64,000 nucleotides of DNA, from contig NZ_JAMXSS010000005.1 in NCBI RefSeq assembly GCF_024124825.1, positions 33,828 through 97,827 of the forward strand, given 5' to 3'. A program made the position numbers and the translations under genes. Shown one piece after another: positions 41,973 to 51,297 of the stretch. Within the stretch, counting starts at the first letter, position 1, and every line of letters begins with the position of its first letter. A model generated the notes under the pieces. That model saw only the letters and a list, made by a program, of their open reading frames with translations. It was not told the DNA's origin and did no database searches. This DNA is from Arthrobacter sp. H16F315. Its GTDB lineage: Bacteria; Actinomycetota; Actinomycetes; Actinomycetales; Micrococcaceae.

Positions 41973-42212
41973 CTAGCTTCCGGCCGGGACGTTCCGGCGG
42001 CACCGGGAGCCGGGTCCGTGACCGGGAAGCCCGTGCAGGTGCGCGTTGGCCGGGTCCGCCAGCCAGTCGGCGAGGTCGCCGGTGTAGTACCCGATGCTGC
42101 GCGGTGTGAGCTGGAAGTATTCGGGTCCGATGCCGTGCCGGCGCCAGCGGCGCAGCCGCGCCACAGGGATGCCGTATTCGCGTTTCACAGTGGTCGGTGA
42201 GATGAGAGCCAT
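41973..42212 (-). CDS. Excisionase/MerR-type HTH protein
   Basis: This 79-aa protein starts at ATG 42212 with AAAGG nine bases upstream. SPTTVKREYGIPVARLRRWR and the following wing (TPRSIGYYTGDLADWLADPA) form a classic HTH_17 layout. It is divergent from mobC across the probable oriT region and may regulate mobilisation genes. Confidence 0.65.
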   Translation of the reverse strand: MALISPTTVKREYGIPVARLRRWRRHGIGPEYFQLTPRSIGYYTGDLADWLADPANAHLHGLPGHGPGSRCRRNVPAGS

Positions 42213-42627
42213 GACTGTACCTTTCGCTTGCCCACAGCCGAAGTTCCTTTCGGCACGCCCGAAAGCACTGGGCCGGTGAGGGAATTGGCCAGTCGGAGGC
42301 GCCGGAGCGTGGAATACCGGAGCGGAGCGAGGATATGCCGCGAAAGCCGGCGGTGCAGACTTGCCAAGGAAGGACCGGGCAGTAGCCTGACCAGCCGAAA
42401 CGGAACGACGCAGTCGTTTTCCAGCGAGCACCGCGCGCAGCGTCCGCATCTTTCATGCCCACCCCGCGCACAGGAGCGGCAAAGCAGAAACCACGACCCG
42501 TCCGGAGCAAGCTATACGTTTACACGGGTGTAAATGGCGTGTCGCTCACGGCCCGGTGGTTGTTTGCTTGGCACACTGGCTTGTGTGGTCCCCGGGTTTC
42601 GGGGTCGCTGCGCTGGGCTGTTAAGGG
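42213..42627 (+). promoter_or_regulatory. Candidate oriT/mobilisation promoter region
   Basis: This 415-bp gene-free interval lies immediately upstream of mobC and the relaxase, where MOBP-type origins of transfer usually lie. It contains the perfect palindrome TTTACAC-GG-GTGTAAA (42519-42534), followed about 8 nt later by GTCGCTCACGGCCCGG. The nick site is not identifiable by eye. Confidence 0.45.
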
Positions 42628-43029
42628 ATGGGGGAGTGCGTGTCTGAGGAGAGTGCGCCGCGTTCCCGGATTTCCAAGCGACGCCGGGAGAACAAGCCTG
42701 CCGGGTCCAAGAAGCGCCGTGACTTGTGGGTCACCGTCGAGGAAGAAGCCGCCCTGGTTGCCCGTGCTGTCCGGGAGAAGGTCACGGTCCCGAACCTGCT
42801 TATCACCGCAGCTTTATCGGAGGGGTCGGAGACGCCGACGGAGCGTAAGGCCGTGATGGCTGAACTGATGTCTATCCATACGTTGTTGGCGCGAGTGTCG
42901 AACAACGTGAACCAGATCGCCCGGCACGCCAACGCGGGGGATGAATTCCCGCAGGACGCACGCGCAGTTCTCGGGTATGTGCGCGAAGTGGCGATGCGGA
43001 TTGACCGGACGATTGAGGGGCTGATGTAG
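42628..43029 (+). CDS. mobC: MobC-type mobilisation protein
   Basis: This protein is 129-133 aa, depending on ATG 42628 or GTG 42640; the latter has GGGGGAG at normal distance. The basic N-terminus (SRISKRRRENKPAGSKKRRD) and the C-terminal MobC signature (HTLLARVSNNVNQIARHANA) are clear. MobC binds oriT and helps the relaxase melt and nick DNA. The relaxase gene begins three bases after its stop. Confidence 0.88.
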   Translation: MGECVSEESAPRSRISKRRRENKPAGSKKRRDLWVTVEEEAALVARAVREKVTVPNLLITAALSEGSETPTERKAVMAELMSIHTLLARVSNNVNQIARHANAGDEFPQDARAVLGYVREVAMRIDRTIEGLM

Positions 43030-43032
43030 GAC

Positions 43033-44673
43033 ATGATGCCGAACATTACCCGCGGGTCCCGGATGTCAGGTCTCCTGGTGTACCTGGCCTCCACCGATGC
43101 GGATAAGACGAAGAACTCCCACACCGACCCGCACCTGGTGGCAGGGGACGCGGCGATCATGGCCTGGTACGACGACGGGGTCCTGGACCGCGACGACGCG
43201 GTCGCGATTGCGAGGCACTTGGACCAGCCCCGCAAGGCCTTCGGCGTTGAGGTCTTGCAGAAGGATTTCCGCTGGGACCCCGTCAGAAAGGAACGCGTAC
43301 CGAACGGGTACAAGGCCGCCGATGTGTGGCACTGCTCGTTGAGCCTGCGCGCCGAGGAGGGTGCCCTGACGGACCAGCAGTGGGGCGATATCGCCAATGA
43401 CTTCGTGGACGCCATGGGCTTCACCGGGGCCGGCGGGAAAGCGCAGTGCCGGTGGGTTGCGGTCAACCACGGCACGAGTGAGAACGGCAACCACCACGTT
43501 CACCTTGCCGTGTCCCTGGTCCGTGAGGACGGGACCAAGGCCTCCACCCATGGTGACTACAAAAGGGCGCAGCAGACCTGCCGGGAACTGGAAACGAAGT
43601 ACGGCCTCGAAGAGCTCTCCTCCGTGCACGCGACCCGTGGTTATGACCGGGCCGAGAAGGCCACCGCGGTCCGTGATGACCGCGAAATGCACCGGTCATC
43701 CCTGGCGCGGAAAGTCCGCGCCAGCGCCAGCTCCTCGGCGACCGAGGCGGAGTTCGTCCGCCGCGCCCGTGACACCGGATTGTTGGTCCGGCCCCGCTAC
43801 GCGAAGAACACCACGGACGTCATCGTCGGGTACTCCGTCGCCGAACGCCCCAAACAGGGTGAGCGGCCGATCTGGTTCGGCGGCGGCACCCTCGCATCAG
43901 ACCTGAAGCTCGGTGCCCTGCGCGAGGAATGGCCGGACTCCCCGCATCTGGCAACGGAGGCCGCGGCGGAATGGAACGCCGCTGCCCGCAACAAACGCAC
44001 GGTCTCCAGGACCGGCCCCGAGAACGCAACGCCACCGGCGGAAGCATGGGTGCAGTACACCCGGAACGCCACGGCACTGGCGGACCAGCTCCGCACGATT
44101 CCGCGGGATGATCACGCGACCTGGGCGAAAGCAGCGCGGGAAGTATCGGGGGCATTCGCGGCCTGGTCTTACCGGCTGGAGCCAACGCCCGGGCCGCTGG
44201 CCGCCACCGCCGCTGAACTGTCCCGCACCGCCCAGCTGCGGGCTCCCCGGCAGCACGGCAAACCCGTCGCGCTGCCGTCCATTGCGGGGACGGCGATGTT
44301 GTTCATGGCCGCGTCGAGCAAGAGTAAGACTGCAGCACAGACTGCACTCATGGTGCAGCTGATCAACACCGCCTTTGCGGTGTATGAAATGCACGCCCAG
44401 TCCGGCCGGACGCGCGAAGCGCAGCGCATCCGCTCAGTGGTGGAGAACCAGCTGGCCCCGTTCACCGGAACCATGCCGAAGGCTGTACCAGTAGGGGCTG
44501 CACAGCAGCCCTCTGCAGAGGCCGCAGCGCCGCCCCGGGCGATCGACATTGCCCGGCGCGGCATGGTGCCGATCCGTCCGGGATCCGCGGTGCCGACGAC
44601 GCTCACGCCGGCAACGCCGGCCAGGACCTACCAGCCCGGCCGACGCGACTCAGGGCCGGGCCTCGATCGATAA
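43033..44673 (+). CDS. Relaxase (MOBP-like)
   Basis: This 546-aa protein nicks oriT and leads the strand into the recipient. The N-terminal relaxase domain has a candidate catalytic Tyr17 (SGLLVYLAS), the conserved HTDPHLVAGD segment and the metal-binding histidines 154, 155 and 157 (SENGNHHVHLAVSLVREDGT). The C-terminal 300 residues are Ala-rich and helical without a helicase or primase domain. ATG 43033 or 43036 are equivalent. No coupling protein gene is present on the plasmid, so transfer probably needs a helper. Confidence 0.9.
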   Translation: MMPNITRGSRMSGLLVYLASTDADKTKNSHTDPHLVAGDAAIMAWYDDGVLDRDDAVAIARHLDQPRKAFGVEVLQKDFRWDPVRKERVPNGYKAADVWHCSLSLRAEEGALTDQQWGDIANDFVDAMGFTGAGGKAQCRWVAVNHGTSENGNHHVHLAVSLVREDGTKASTHGDYKRAQQTCRELETKYGLEELSSVHATRGYDRAEKATAVRDDREMHRSSLARKVRASASSSATEAEFVRRARDTGLLVRPRYAKNTTDVIVGYSVAERPKQGERPIWFGGGTLASDLKLGALREEWPDSPHLATEAAAEWNAAARNKRTVSRTGPENATPPAEAWVQYTRNATALADQLRTIPRDDHATWAKAAREVSGAFAAWSYRLEPTPGPLAATAAELSRTAQLRAPRQHGKPVALPSIAGTAMLFMAASSKSKTAAQTALMVQLINTAFAVYEMHAQSGRTREAQRIRSVVENQLAPFTGTMPKAVPVGAAQQPSAEAAAPPRAIDIARRGMVPIRPGSAVPTTLTPATPARTYQPGRRDSGPGLDR

Positions 44674-44702
44674 AGACCACCACCAACTGCAAGGGGAACA
44701 GC

Positions 44703-45899
44703 ATGAGTGAATCAGATGGAATGGATGACGTCCTGGACGGCGGACTGCGGCAGTCGCTGCTGGTCGCCTCACGTGTTGCGGAGACCTTGGCCCGACGCCG
44801 GCAGGAAGCTCAGCGGCAGCAGGAACACCAGGACGCCCAGGTGGCGCACGAAGCGCAGGCACGCCTCGCCGCTGAACGCAGCGCGGCCCACGCGGCGCTG
44901 GCACCGGTGGAGAAGGATCAGTGGTGGGACAAGGCACAGCCCAACGACATCGCCACGGCACACGCCGTAGCGACAAGCTGGAAGGACCACGACCCGGCCG
45001 CCCTGGCAGCCTCGGAAAAAATCCGGCAGGAAGTCCTTGCCCGGTACGGCATCGACACCCACGACGTCGGCGCGGACGCCGCATACCTTGAATCGGGCAT
45101 CGAAACGATCAGCGCAGAGCAGGCCCGACGCGCCGCGGCCGCCGAACACCGGAAGGGCATGGCTCTCATCGCGGCCGCCCAGGTCGAAGAACTCCGGATG
45201 AAGGCAGAGAAGTTGGCGCCGGAAATCGCACGGCACGACGTTCCCTTCGAGTATCTGAGCAACCCGGTCATGGTCCAGACGTTGCAGGCAGCACAGGATG
45301 CCAGGACCCCGGTAGCCATCGAAGCGGCCGATGCCGCCGTGAAGGAACGCCTGTACCTGATCGGCAAAGACGGTGTAAACGGTCCCACCATCGACCAGCT
45401 GCGGGAAGAAACCACAGCGAATTTCAATGGGGCCGGCGAAGACCACTTCAAGGACGCCGCCTTCGTGGATGCCGCCAAGGACTGGCATGAAGCGAAGCTC
45501 CTGGCGGAGGGCGGCTTTACAGGCACCCAGGAGCAGCCGCTGGAGCAACGCTATGCCCGCACCGAAGCCGAACTCTTTGCCCGCATCGAAGGCATGGGGC
45601 GCGAGCTCGAAAACCGTGTCACCGGCGGCGACAGCGCACGGGCCAACGACCAAAGGGAAAAGGCCGAGACCGCCGCCGCAGCGGAGTATGGCTCCGCCGG
45701 CCATCACCAAGCTTTCGCAGCGTCCCTGGCCGGCACCGCAAGCGAGGAACAGGTGAAGGGCAGGCTCGCAGCCGCCAGGGGTGAAGGAACGCACCCCAGC
45801 GCAGCACTCGCCCCCGGCAAAGGCCCAGCGAAGGCGCGGAAGACCAGCTCCGGCGCCACACTGGGGGCGCAGAAATCAAAAAGCGGTCCCAGCCGCTAG
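44703..45899 (+). CDS. Helical protein of the mobilisation operon
   Basis: This 398-aa protein starts at ATG 44703 after AAGGGG, 29 bp beyond the relaxase stop. It is almost entirely charged helix, with coiled-coil segments (RRRQEAQRQQEHQDAQVAHE). It has no membrane span or known domain. Similar proteins accompany relaxases on actinobacterial plasmids, but their role is not known to me. A structural or relaxosome role is inference. Confidence 0.65.
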   Translation: MSESDGMDDVLDGGLRQSLLVASRVAETLARRRQEAQRQQEHQDAQVAHEAQARLAAERSAAHAALAPVEKDQWWDKAQPNDIATAHAVATSWKDHDPAALAASEKIRQEVLARYGIDTHDVGADAAYLESGIETISAEQARRAAAAEHRKGMALIAAAQVEELRMKAEKLAPEIARHDVPFEYLSNPVMVQTLQAAQDARTPVAIEAADAAVKERLYLIGKDGVNGPTIDQLREETTANFNGAGEDHFKDAAFVDAAKDWHEAKLLAEGGFTGTQEQPLEQRYARTEAELFARIEGMGRELENRVTGGDSARANDQREKAETAAAAEYGSAGHHQAFAASLAGTASEEQVKGRLAAARGEGTHPSAALAPGKGPAKARKTSSGATLGAQKSKSGPSR

Positions 45900-45958
45900 G
45901 GCTGCCGCTTCACAGCAGCTGCCGTGCGAGCCTGAGTCTGATCGATAGGATCGAACCC

Positions 45959-46999
45959 ATGACAGACGCCCGCGACCTCGCCCTCCCCACCGGCTACTCC
46001 GACCTCCTCGGCGATCTCCAGGACCGGGTCCGGGCCACACGCACCAAGGCACTGCGGACCGTCAACACCCAGCTGATCGAGCTGTACTGGTCCATCGGGC
46101 AGGCAGTGCGTGTACAGCAGGAGCAGCAGGGGTGGGGGAGCCAGGTCATCAGACGTCTCTCCGAGGACCTTCGTAAGGAGTTTCCGGATATGAAGGGGCT
46201 CTCAGCCCGCAACATCCAGTACATGACGACATTCGCCGGAACTTGGGCCGAGGGACCAATTGCGCAGCAGCCTGCTGCGCCATTGCCCTGGGGCCACATC
46301 ATGGTCCTCCTGGACAAAAAACTCGGTCCCGCCGCCACCCACTCCTACGCCGCCGCAGCGGTGGAGTACGGCTGGTCCCGGAACGTGCTGCTGAACATGA
46401 TCATGAACAAGACCCTGGAACGCACCGGGGCCGCGCCATCGAACTTTGCGCAGCAGCTTGCTGCGCAGGATTCCGAGCTGGCCCAGCAGGTCGCCAAAGA
46501 CCCCTACAACTTCGAATTCCTGGGCCTGTCCCGCGAGGTCGCCGAACGTGACCTTGAGCAGGCCCTCATGGACCGCATCACCGACACCCTGCGGGAAATG
46601 GGGCCGGGTTTCGCGTTCGTCGGCCGGCAGGTCCACTTCGACGTCGGAGGCGACGACTTCTACCTCGACCTGCTCTTTTTCCACGTCGAGCAGCTCCGCT
46701 ACTACGTCATCGAGCTGAAGACCGGCAAGTTCCAGCCCGAATACGCCGGGAAGCTGAACTTCTACATTGCCCTGGTCGATGACAGGCTCCGCCGCGAAGC
46801 CCACGCCGACACTGTCGGCATCCTGATCTGCGGCAGCAAGAACGAGCACACCGTCCGCTACAGCCTGGGACGGGCCACCTCGCCCATGGCCGTGGCATCC
46901 TATACCTACGACGCCCTGCCGGCGGAGGTCCGCAATGAACTGCCCGACGCCGGCCGGCTCACCGCGGCCCTGGACTGGACCGAGGACACGGAAGACTGA
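45959..46999 (+). CDS. DUF1016 (YhcG-like) PD-(D/E)XK nuclease domain protein
   Basis: This 346-aa protein has an N-terminal HTH-like DUF1016_N domain (TQLIELYWSIGQAVRVQQEQ, KGLSARNIQYMTTFA, LPWGHIMVLLDKK). Its C-terminal nuclease domain carries the core DDFYLDLLFFHVEQLRYYVI followed by ELKTGKFQPEYAGKLNFYIA, with Asp, Glu and Lys in the expected D...ExK positions. The family is common on plasmids and genomic islands and proposed to act on DNA. ATG 45959 is used. Two short palindromes of the GCGCAGCAG type lie inside the gene, at 46263 and 46449. Confidence 0.9.
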   Translation: MTDARDLALPTGYSDLLGDLQDRVRATRTKALRTVNTQLIELYWSIGQAVRVQQEQQGWGSQVIRRLSEDLRKEFPDMKGLSARNIQYMTTFAGTWAEGPIAQQPAAPLPWGHIMVLLDKKLGPAATHSYAAAAVEYGWSRNVLLNMIMNKTLERTGAAPSNFAQQLAAQDSELAQQVAKDPYNFEFLGLSREVAERDLEQALMDRITDTLREMGPGFAFVGRQVHFDVGGDDFYLDLLFFHVEQLRYYVIELKTGKFQPEYAGKLNFYIALVDDRLRREAHADTVGILICGSKNEHTVRYSLGRATSPMAVASYTYDALPAEVRNELPDAGRLTAALDWTEDTED

Positions 47000-47189
47000 C
47001 GACCGCGGCGGCAATGGGTACTTCGGGGACGGCGCTTTGGCACGTTGTCCGTCCGCATCCCCGGTCAAGGGGGCAGGACAAATTGCCGGGCTCCGGGCGC
47101 GGCCGGCCGGTTCCCCTCGGGGAATACCGGGGCCATGGTGTGCGTTGCAGTTCCGTCAGAGAAGAACACCAGAAAAGAGAATCACCGCA

Positions 47190-47493
47190 GTGGCAGCCGA
47201 TTACGACGAAGTACGTTCCGACGTCAAGGAATCCCAGGACCGCTCCCTGGAGGCGCTGCAATCCGCCAACGCCCCGGATGCCCGCAGCGTCGTCCGCGAC
47301 CTCGACGAATCCGACGCCCTGGATGACGCCATGACCCCCCGGCGGGGAGTTTGTCGCCGAGGAACTGATCGTTCAGGTGATTCCCCAGGCCGAGGACGAG
47401 TTCACCTGTTACTCCTGTTTCCTGGTCCGGCACCGGTCCCAGCTCGCGCGCGAAAAGAACGGCCACTCGTACTGCAGCGAGTGTGAAGGCTAA
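47190..47493 (+). pseudogene. DUF4193-family protein, single-base frameshift
   Basis: GTG 47190 opens a frame reading AADYDEVRSDVKESQDRSLE. After AMT the match moves to another frame, GGEFVAEELIVQVIPQAEDE then FTCYSCFLVRHRSQLA and CSECEG, with the two CxxC pairs of actinobacterial DUF4193 proteins. Reducing the C6 run at about 47334-47339 to C5 restores a protein of about 100 aa. DUF4193 is essentially confined to Actinobacteria, which supports the host assignment. The lesion resembles that in ssb. Confidence 0.8.
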
Positions 47494-47581
47494 CGCGCAG
47501 CCCCTCCCCATCCCGGAACCAATAGCAGCCTCCACGGCGTGACACAGCCCGCAGGCCAGGCATCCCGACCGGGGGAGCGGA

Positions 47582-48295
47582 TCAGCGGGCGTAAGGGGCA
47601 ACGTGCCTTTCATCGTTGAAAGGTTCGAACCAGTGCTCCAGTGCCATGGGGGCGAGCCGGAGCTGCTGGTTCAATCGTTCATCGTGCTGGAAACCGTCGA
47701 GCGATCTGTCGTACAGCATGTCGCTGTCGGTGTCTTCGAGCATCCTGTCGGTGAGGATGCCCCGCCAGCCCGGGTCAAGGTCCAGGTCGTGGGTGTCTGC
47801 GGTGATCTCGACCTGGTCCAGGAGGCACCGTACGGCCAGCTCCTGGGCCACGCAGCTCGGCGGCGTCCAGCCGGCGGCCAGTTTCATGGTCATGTCAGCG
47901 GCTACGACCAGGAAACGCCGGGCAAAGAGTCCGTTGTACTTTTCCGCGTACTGCGGCGGCAGGCCCGAGAGAACCCAGGTCCCGGTGATGTCTTCGCGCG
48001 TGATCGACTCTTTTTCCTGCAGCGTGTGGATGTCCTGAAACAGCTCATCGATGAGAATCACGGAGGCATGCCAGATGGCACCGGCCAGCAGGCGGGCGCG
48101 GCCCAGACTCCGCCGGCGGTCCTCTGCCGGAATACGGGCCATCCAGTCCAGCGTTTCGGAATCCAATCCGGCCAGGTCCTCGTCCGACAGATTCCGGCGA
48201 TCCGGAATGTAGCCGAGGTCTTCCAGGCTCAGGCCCTGCAGGCGATCGGCGTCGGCGTCCAGTCCGGCAATGATCAGCTCGCGTTCCTTGTCCAT
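47582..48295 (-). CDS. Hypothetical helical protein
   Basis: This 237-aa protein starts at ATG 48295 (MDKERELIIAGLDADADRLQ). It is acidic and mostly helical, with no membrane span and no recognised domain. The frame is open 32 codons further upstream but those residues look non-coding. The gene ends convergently with the DUF4193 gene and lies just outside the left repeat of the toxin/nuclease island. Confidence 0.6.
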   Translation of the reverse strand: MDKERELIIAGLDADADRLQGLSLEDLGYIPDRRNLSDEDLAGLDSETLDWMARIPAEDRRRSLGRARLLAGAIWHASVILIDELFQDIHTLQEKESITREDITGTWVLSGLPPQYAEKYNGLFARRFLVVAADMTMKLAAGWTPPSCVAQELAVRCLLDQVEITADTHDLDLDPGWRGILTDRMLEDTDSDMLYDRSLDGFQHDERLNQQLRLAPMALEHWFEPFNDERHVAPYAR

Positions 48296-48374
48296 GCAGC
48301 AGATGCTATCCTGACCGCCGATGCAACGCTTTACTCCTGTGGACCAGGGAGAGGCGGGTGGACACAGCAAATGG

Positions 48375-48446
48375 TTTAGTTGAACCTTCAACTAAATTAG
48401 CTTACATAACGACGGCTATCGGCACCCAAAGTACCGGAGTAGAAGT
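48375..48446. repeat. 72-bp imperfect direct repeat, left boundary of the toxin/nuclease island
   Basis: This is the partner of 2234-2305 (also seen at 51298-51369). It has the palindrome AGTTGAA-CC-TTCAACT and the shared TAGCTTACATAA word. The following 48447-48571 has no gene that I can support. Confidence 0.7.
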
Positions 48447-48571
48447 AGCTGCGACTCTCGGCGCCTCGGCGGCCAGCTGACGCCTTTGCGCGTTTCAGGA
48501 TCCTAACGCTGACGAGGTGCGTCGAAGAGAACTTCAGCATGGCAGGGAGACCGACGCGCTTCCGGAGGGGG

Positions 48572-48613
48572 TAATTATGGCTTGCAGTGAATATGACCTG
48601 CATGCCATAATTA
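48572..48613 (+). promoter_or_regulatory. Palindromic operator/promoter of the toxin-antitoxin module
   Basis: Arms TAATTATGGCTTGCAG (48572-48587) and CTGCATGCCATAATTA (48598-48613) pair with one mismatch around 10 nt. TTGCAG and CATAAT, 18 bp apart inside the palindrome, could serve as -35 and -10 boxes. That would start transcription at or next to the toxin ATG (48618), giving a nearly leaderless message. No ribosome binding site is present. Confidence 0.7.
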
Positions 48614-48617
48614 GTAC

Positions 48618-49007
48618 ATGATTCTCTTCTGGCCGGACAGTTTCGATGAGCAACTCGATCGGTTGGAAGAGAAGGCTGACGCAGGAGACGAGCGGGCCGA
48701 GCTTGTCTTGGATTACACCATTGCGGCGATGGACTATTTGCGAGGGCTGCCTGAGCCGCCCACGGAGGACTCCCTGCGCCTGAAAGAAGTGCGGCAATCA
48801 GGCCGTCATCAGGTGTGGAGGGTCGCTCACCCCTTTCATGCCGGCATTGCAGTTCGTGTTATTTGCTGGTTCCCGCCGGGGCAGGCGACGGCGGTTGTGG
48901 CTCTGTTCTCCGGGGATAAGGCCAATATCGGGGACATTTTCTACGACAGCGTGGGGTCGCGTGCTGATCAGATAGTTGATCTGTGGGTAGCTGGACAAGA
49001 AGACTAA
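48618..49007 (+). CDS. RelE/HigB-like (Gp49-type) toxin
   Basis: This 129-aa protein carries the pattern of phage-derived Gp49/HigB-type toxins: KEVRQSGRHQVWRVAHPFHA, then RVICWFPPGQATAVVALFSG and a C-terminal helix. Members of the RelE superfamily usually cleave mRNA at the ribosome. The N-terminal helical hairpin (SFDEQLDRLEEKADAGDERA) matches the usual lid region. On the circle the XRE antitoxin gene follows after an AT-rich spacer of about 90 bp. It appears only once in this window because copy A of the redundancy begins downstream of it. Confidence 0.8.
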   Translation: MILFWPDSFDEQLDRLEEKADAGDERAELVLDYTIAAMDYLRGLPEPPTEDSLRLKEVRQSGRHQVWRVAHPFHAGIAVRVICWFPPGQATAVVALFSGDKANIGDIFYDSVGSRADQIVDLWVAGQED

Positions 49008-49097
49008 ATTTAATAAACCTCAAGTAATTCAAATATAAATTAATCTAAGAATACAATCTAAGAAATGTAAATCTAGTAAAAGAATGAGTTGATCCTG

Positions 49098-49448
49098 ATG
49101 GCGATTAGGGGCTTTAAGGAAGGCAACGACAGGCTTGACCGGATGCTTAAGCGTCCAGGTGCTGCGGAACGCGTAGCGCGAATCCAAGAAGAATCTGTGC
49201 GCGCTGAGCGCGTCCATGCGATGAATCTAGCGATGATTCGTAAAGCTGGGGATTTGACCCAGACGGATCTGGCAGAGCGCCTAGGTGTGAATCAAAGTGT
49301 CATCTCCAAGACCGAGCGTCAGCATGACATGCTTCTATCCACGCTGCTTGAGTATCTAACTGCCGCTGGTGCCGACGAAGCGAAGGTCGTCGTTAAAGTC
49401 CGTGGTCAAGAGGTTGAGTTGGACCTCAGGACGATACAACGTCACTAA
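49098..49448 (+). CDS. XRE-family antitoxin-like regulator (copy B)
   Basis: Same gene as 34-384. Here its true upstream context is visible: the toxin gene ends at 49007 and an AT-rich spacer of about 90 bp separates the two. HTH core residues are unchanged. Confidence 0.85.
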   Translation: MAIRGFKEGNDRLDRMLKRPGAAERVARIQEESVRAERVHAMNLAMIRKAGDLTQTDLAERLGVNQSVISKTERQHDMLLSTLLEYLTAAGADEAKVVVKVRGQEVELDLRTIQRH

Positions 49449-49479
49449 AGGAACTCGTCTAACAACATATAGAGGTGAA

Positions 49480-50937
49480 ATGCGGTTTTCGAAAGAGTTT
49501 GATCTCGCTCTAACGAGCAAAGACGATTGGTTCGACACCATACCGACGCAGGACAGTCCTCTATACGTAGACCCCTATCTCATCTTTGATGATCCTGATC
49601 CATTTTGGTCCGAATCGTATGATCACGTCGTTTCCTTCTTCGAACTCGCTGCTGACCTTGTTCTCAAGTCCGGCGGCCAAGAAGATACGCCCGCGTGGAG
49701 GAAAGCAGAACGTCTGCTCCATTTTCCAGAGCCTAAGGAGTTTGCTCTCGGCTTGGCGATGGCAAGTCCGGCCGGCTCGGGAACCGGGAAAATGTTTGCG
49801 AGAAGGATCGCTACGACGCTTGGCTTGGTTGGCAAGGAGGCTGTGAAGGACCTTTCCTCGATTGCGGGTTTTGCTCTCTTCTGCGAGGGCTTCGGGCGAG
49901 ACCGTACCAGCGATGTACTCTGCAACATCCTCAAGGCGAAATTTATTGCCTATACACAAGAAGTTGCCGCAAGGCATGACATCCCAATGTCCAAAGTTGA
50001 GGTGGTTCATGCCGCCTCGGATCTGAAGAGAGGGAGTTGGTCCGATCTTAAAGTCGACCTGCCAGTGGCCAGTGGTGCGGGGGGAGTCATCCTTACTCCT
50101 CGGCGCTTTTTAAAAGACATACCTCGAGTAACACCAGACGGCTTCTGGGACTGGGCAGAGCATGCTGAGTTTGCTGCGCTTAGAGACGATTTGAACTTTG
50201 ATCTTTCCGTGAGCTTGACGAAATCGCAGAAGGTCGAAGCCGCGAGGAAGGTGGCGAATACACGGCCAGATATTGCCATCAGCTACTTGCAGAAAGAAGC
50301 TTCCCGAGCCCACGCGCCCTACGACGTCGAGAGGGATCCCCAGGGCCTGGTCTACTGGTACGAGTCCGGGCAAAAGCTGGCCGCTCTCGCAGATGTATCT
50401 GCGTTGAAGGCAGGCCTGCCTTGCGACGACATCGGTTTTCAGGCATGGGTGAAGACATTGGCTGCTACCTTCCAGTATGCTGTCGAAGAAAGTGATGGAT
50501 GGCGTCTTCTTTGGAATGACGACTACAGAGCGCATCGTCCTGAGAAGATCTGCCAGGCGGTGGCCGGCATGATGTGGCGATCAGAATGTCAGGCAGCGGG
50601 TGTGGACTTGAGTCGTGAAGTGGACATGGGCAGGGGCCCTGTGGACTTCAAATTTTCGAAGGGGTGGACTCGGCGCGCCCTGCTTGAAGTCAAGTACATA
50701 GGGAGTACAAAGTTCTTTTCTGGCGCTGAAAAGCAGTTGCCACAGTATCTGCAGACTGAGGGTATTTCTTTTGGCATTTACCTTGCGGTCGGATTCACTG
50801 ACGGCGACTTTAGACCTGAGCGACTCAAGCGAGTAACGGATACCTGTACTGCCTTGTCTGCCGCGAAAGGGGTAACAATCAAGCCTCTTTTCGTCGACGC
50901 CCGTGTCGAAAATAAGAAATCTGCATCGACTCTTTAG
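49480..50937 (+). CDS. PD-(D/E)XK-like protein (copy B)
   Basis: Same gene as 416-1873, 485 aa, with the Asp389, Glu403 and Lys405 motif intact and no difference in the encoded protein. Confidence 0.7.
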   Translation: MRFSKEFDLALTSKDDWFDTIPTQDSPLYVDPYLIFDDPDPFWSESYDHVVSFFELAADLVLKSGGQEDTPAWRKAERLLHFPEPKEFALGLAMASPAGSGTGKMFARRIATTLGLVGKEAVKDLSSIAGFALFCEGFGRDRTSDVLCNILKAKFIAYTQEVAARHDIPMSKVEVVHAASDLKRGSWSDLKVDLPVASGAGGVILTPRRFLKDIPRVTPDGFWDWAEHAEFAALRDDLNFDLSVSLTKSQKVEAARKVANTRPDIAISYLQKEASRAHAPYDVERDPQGLVYWYESGQKLAALADVSALKAGLPCDDIGFQAWVKTLAATFQYAVEESDGWRLLWNDDYRAHRPEKICQAVAGMMWRSECQAAGVDLSREVDMGRGPVDFKFSKGWTRRALLEVKYIGSTKFFSGAEKQLPQYLQTEGISFGIYLAVGFTDGDFRPERLKRVTDTCTALSAAKGVTIKPLFVDARVENKKSASTL

Positions 50938-50945
50938 GAAAGCAC

Positions 50946-51140
50946 ATGCCAACATTCCAGATCACATATGCTTCAAATGCGCTCCGCGAACGGCTCCCTG
51001 AAACCATTGAGGCTGATGACTATCATCAGAGCGGCGGATTCTTCATTTTTGTATCGAATGATGAGGATCCCTTGTCGTTGTCAACAGTCAAACATCGCTT
51101 GGCTGCAAAGACCGTACTGCACATCGAACGTATGGGATGA
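50946..51140 (+). CDS. Small partner protein (copy B)
   Basis: Same 64-aa gene as 1882-2076, eight bases after the nuclease-like gene. Confidence 0.6.
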   Translation: MPTFQITYASNALRERLPETIEADDYHQSGGFFIFVSNDEDPLSLSTVKHRLAAKTVLHIERMG

Positions 51141-51297
51141 CACCGAAAGCCTCGCTAGGAAGGACCTTCCATTGCGGGAGCGTTCTCCGGAACAGGTCGG
51201 AGGCGAATGTCCGGTCTCAGTGAAGTTGGCAACGCTCACGTGGGGTTGCCAAGTTGACTGAGACAGAGACAGGACACCGGACAAGATAAAAGAAGGA

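Noticed and set aside
48397..48603. 68-codon minus-strand frame upstream of the toxin gene
   Set aside because: It overlaps the direct repeat and the toxin operator and has no ribosome binding site; regulatory DNA is the better reading.
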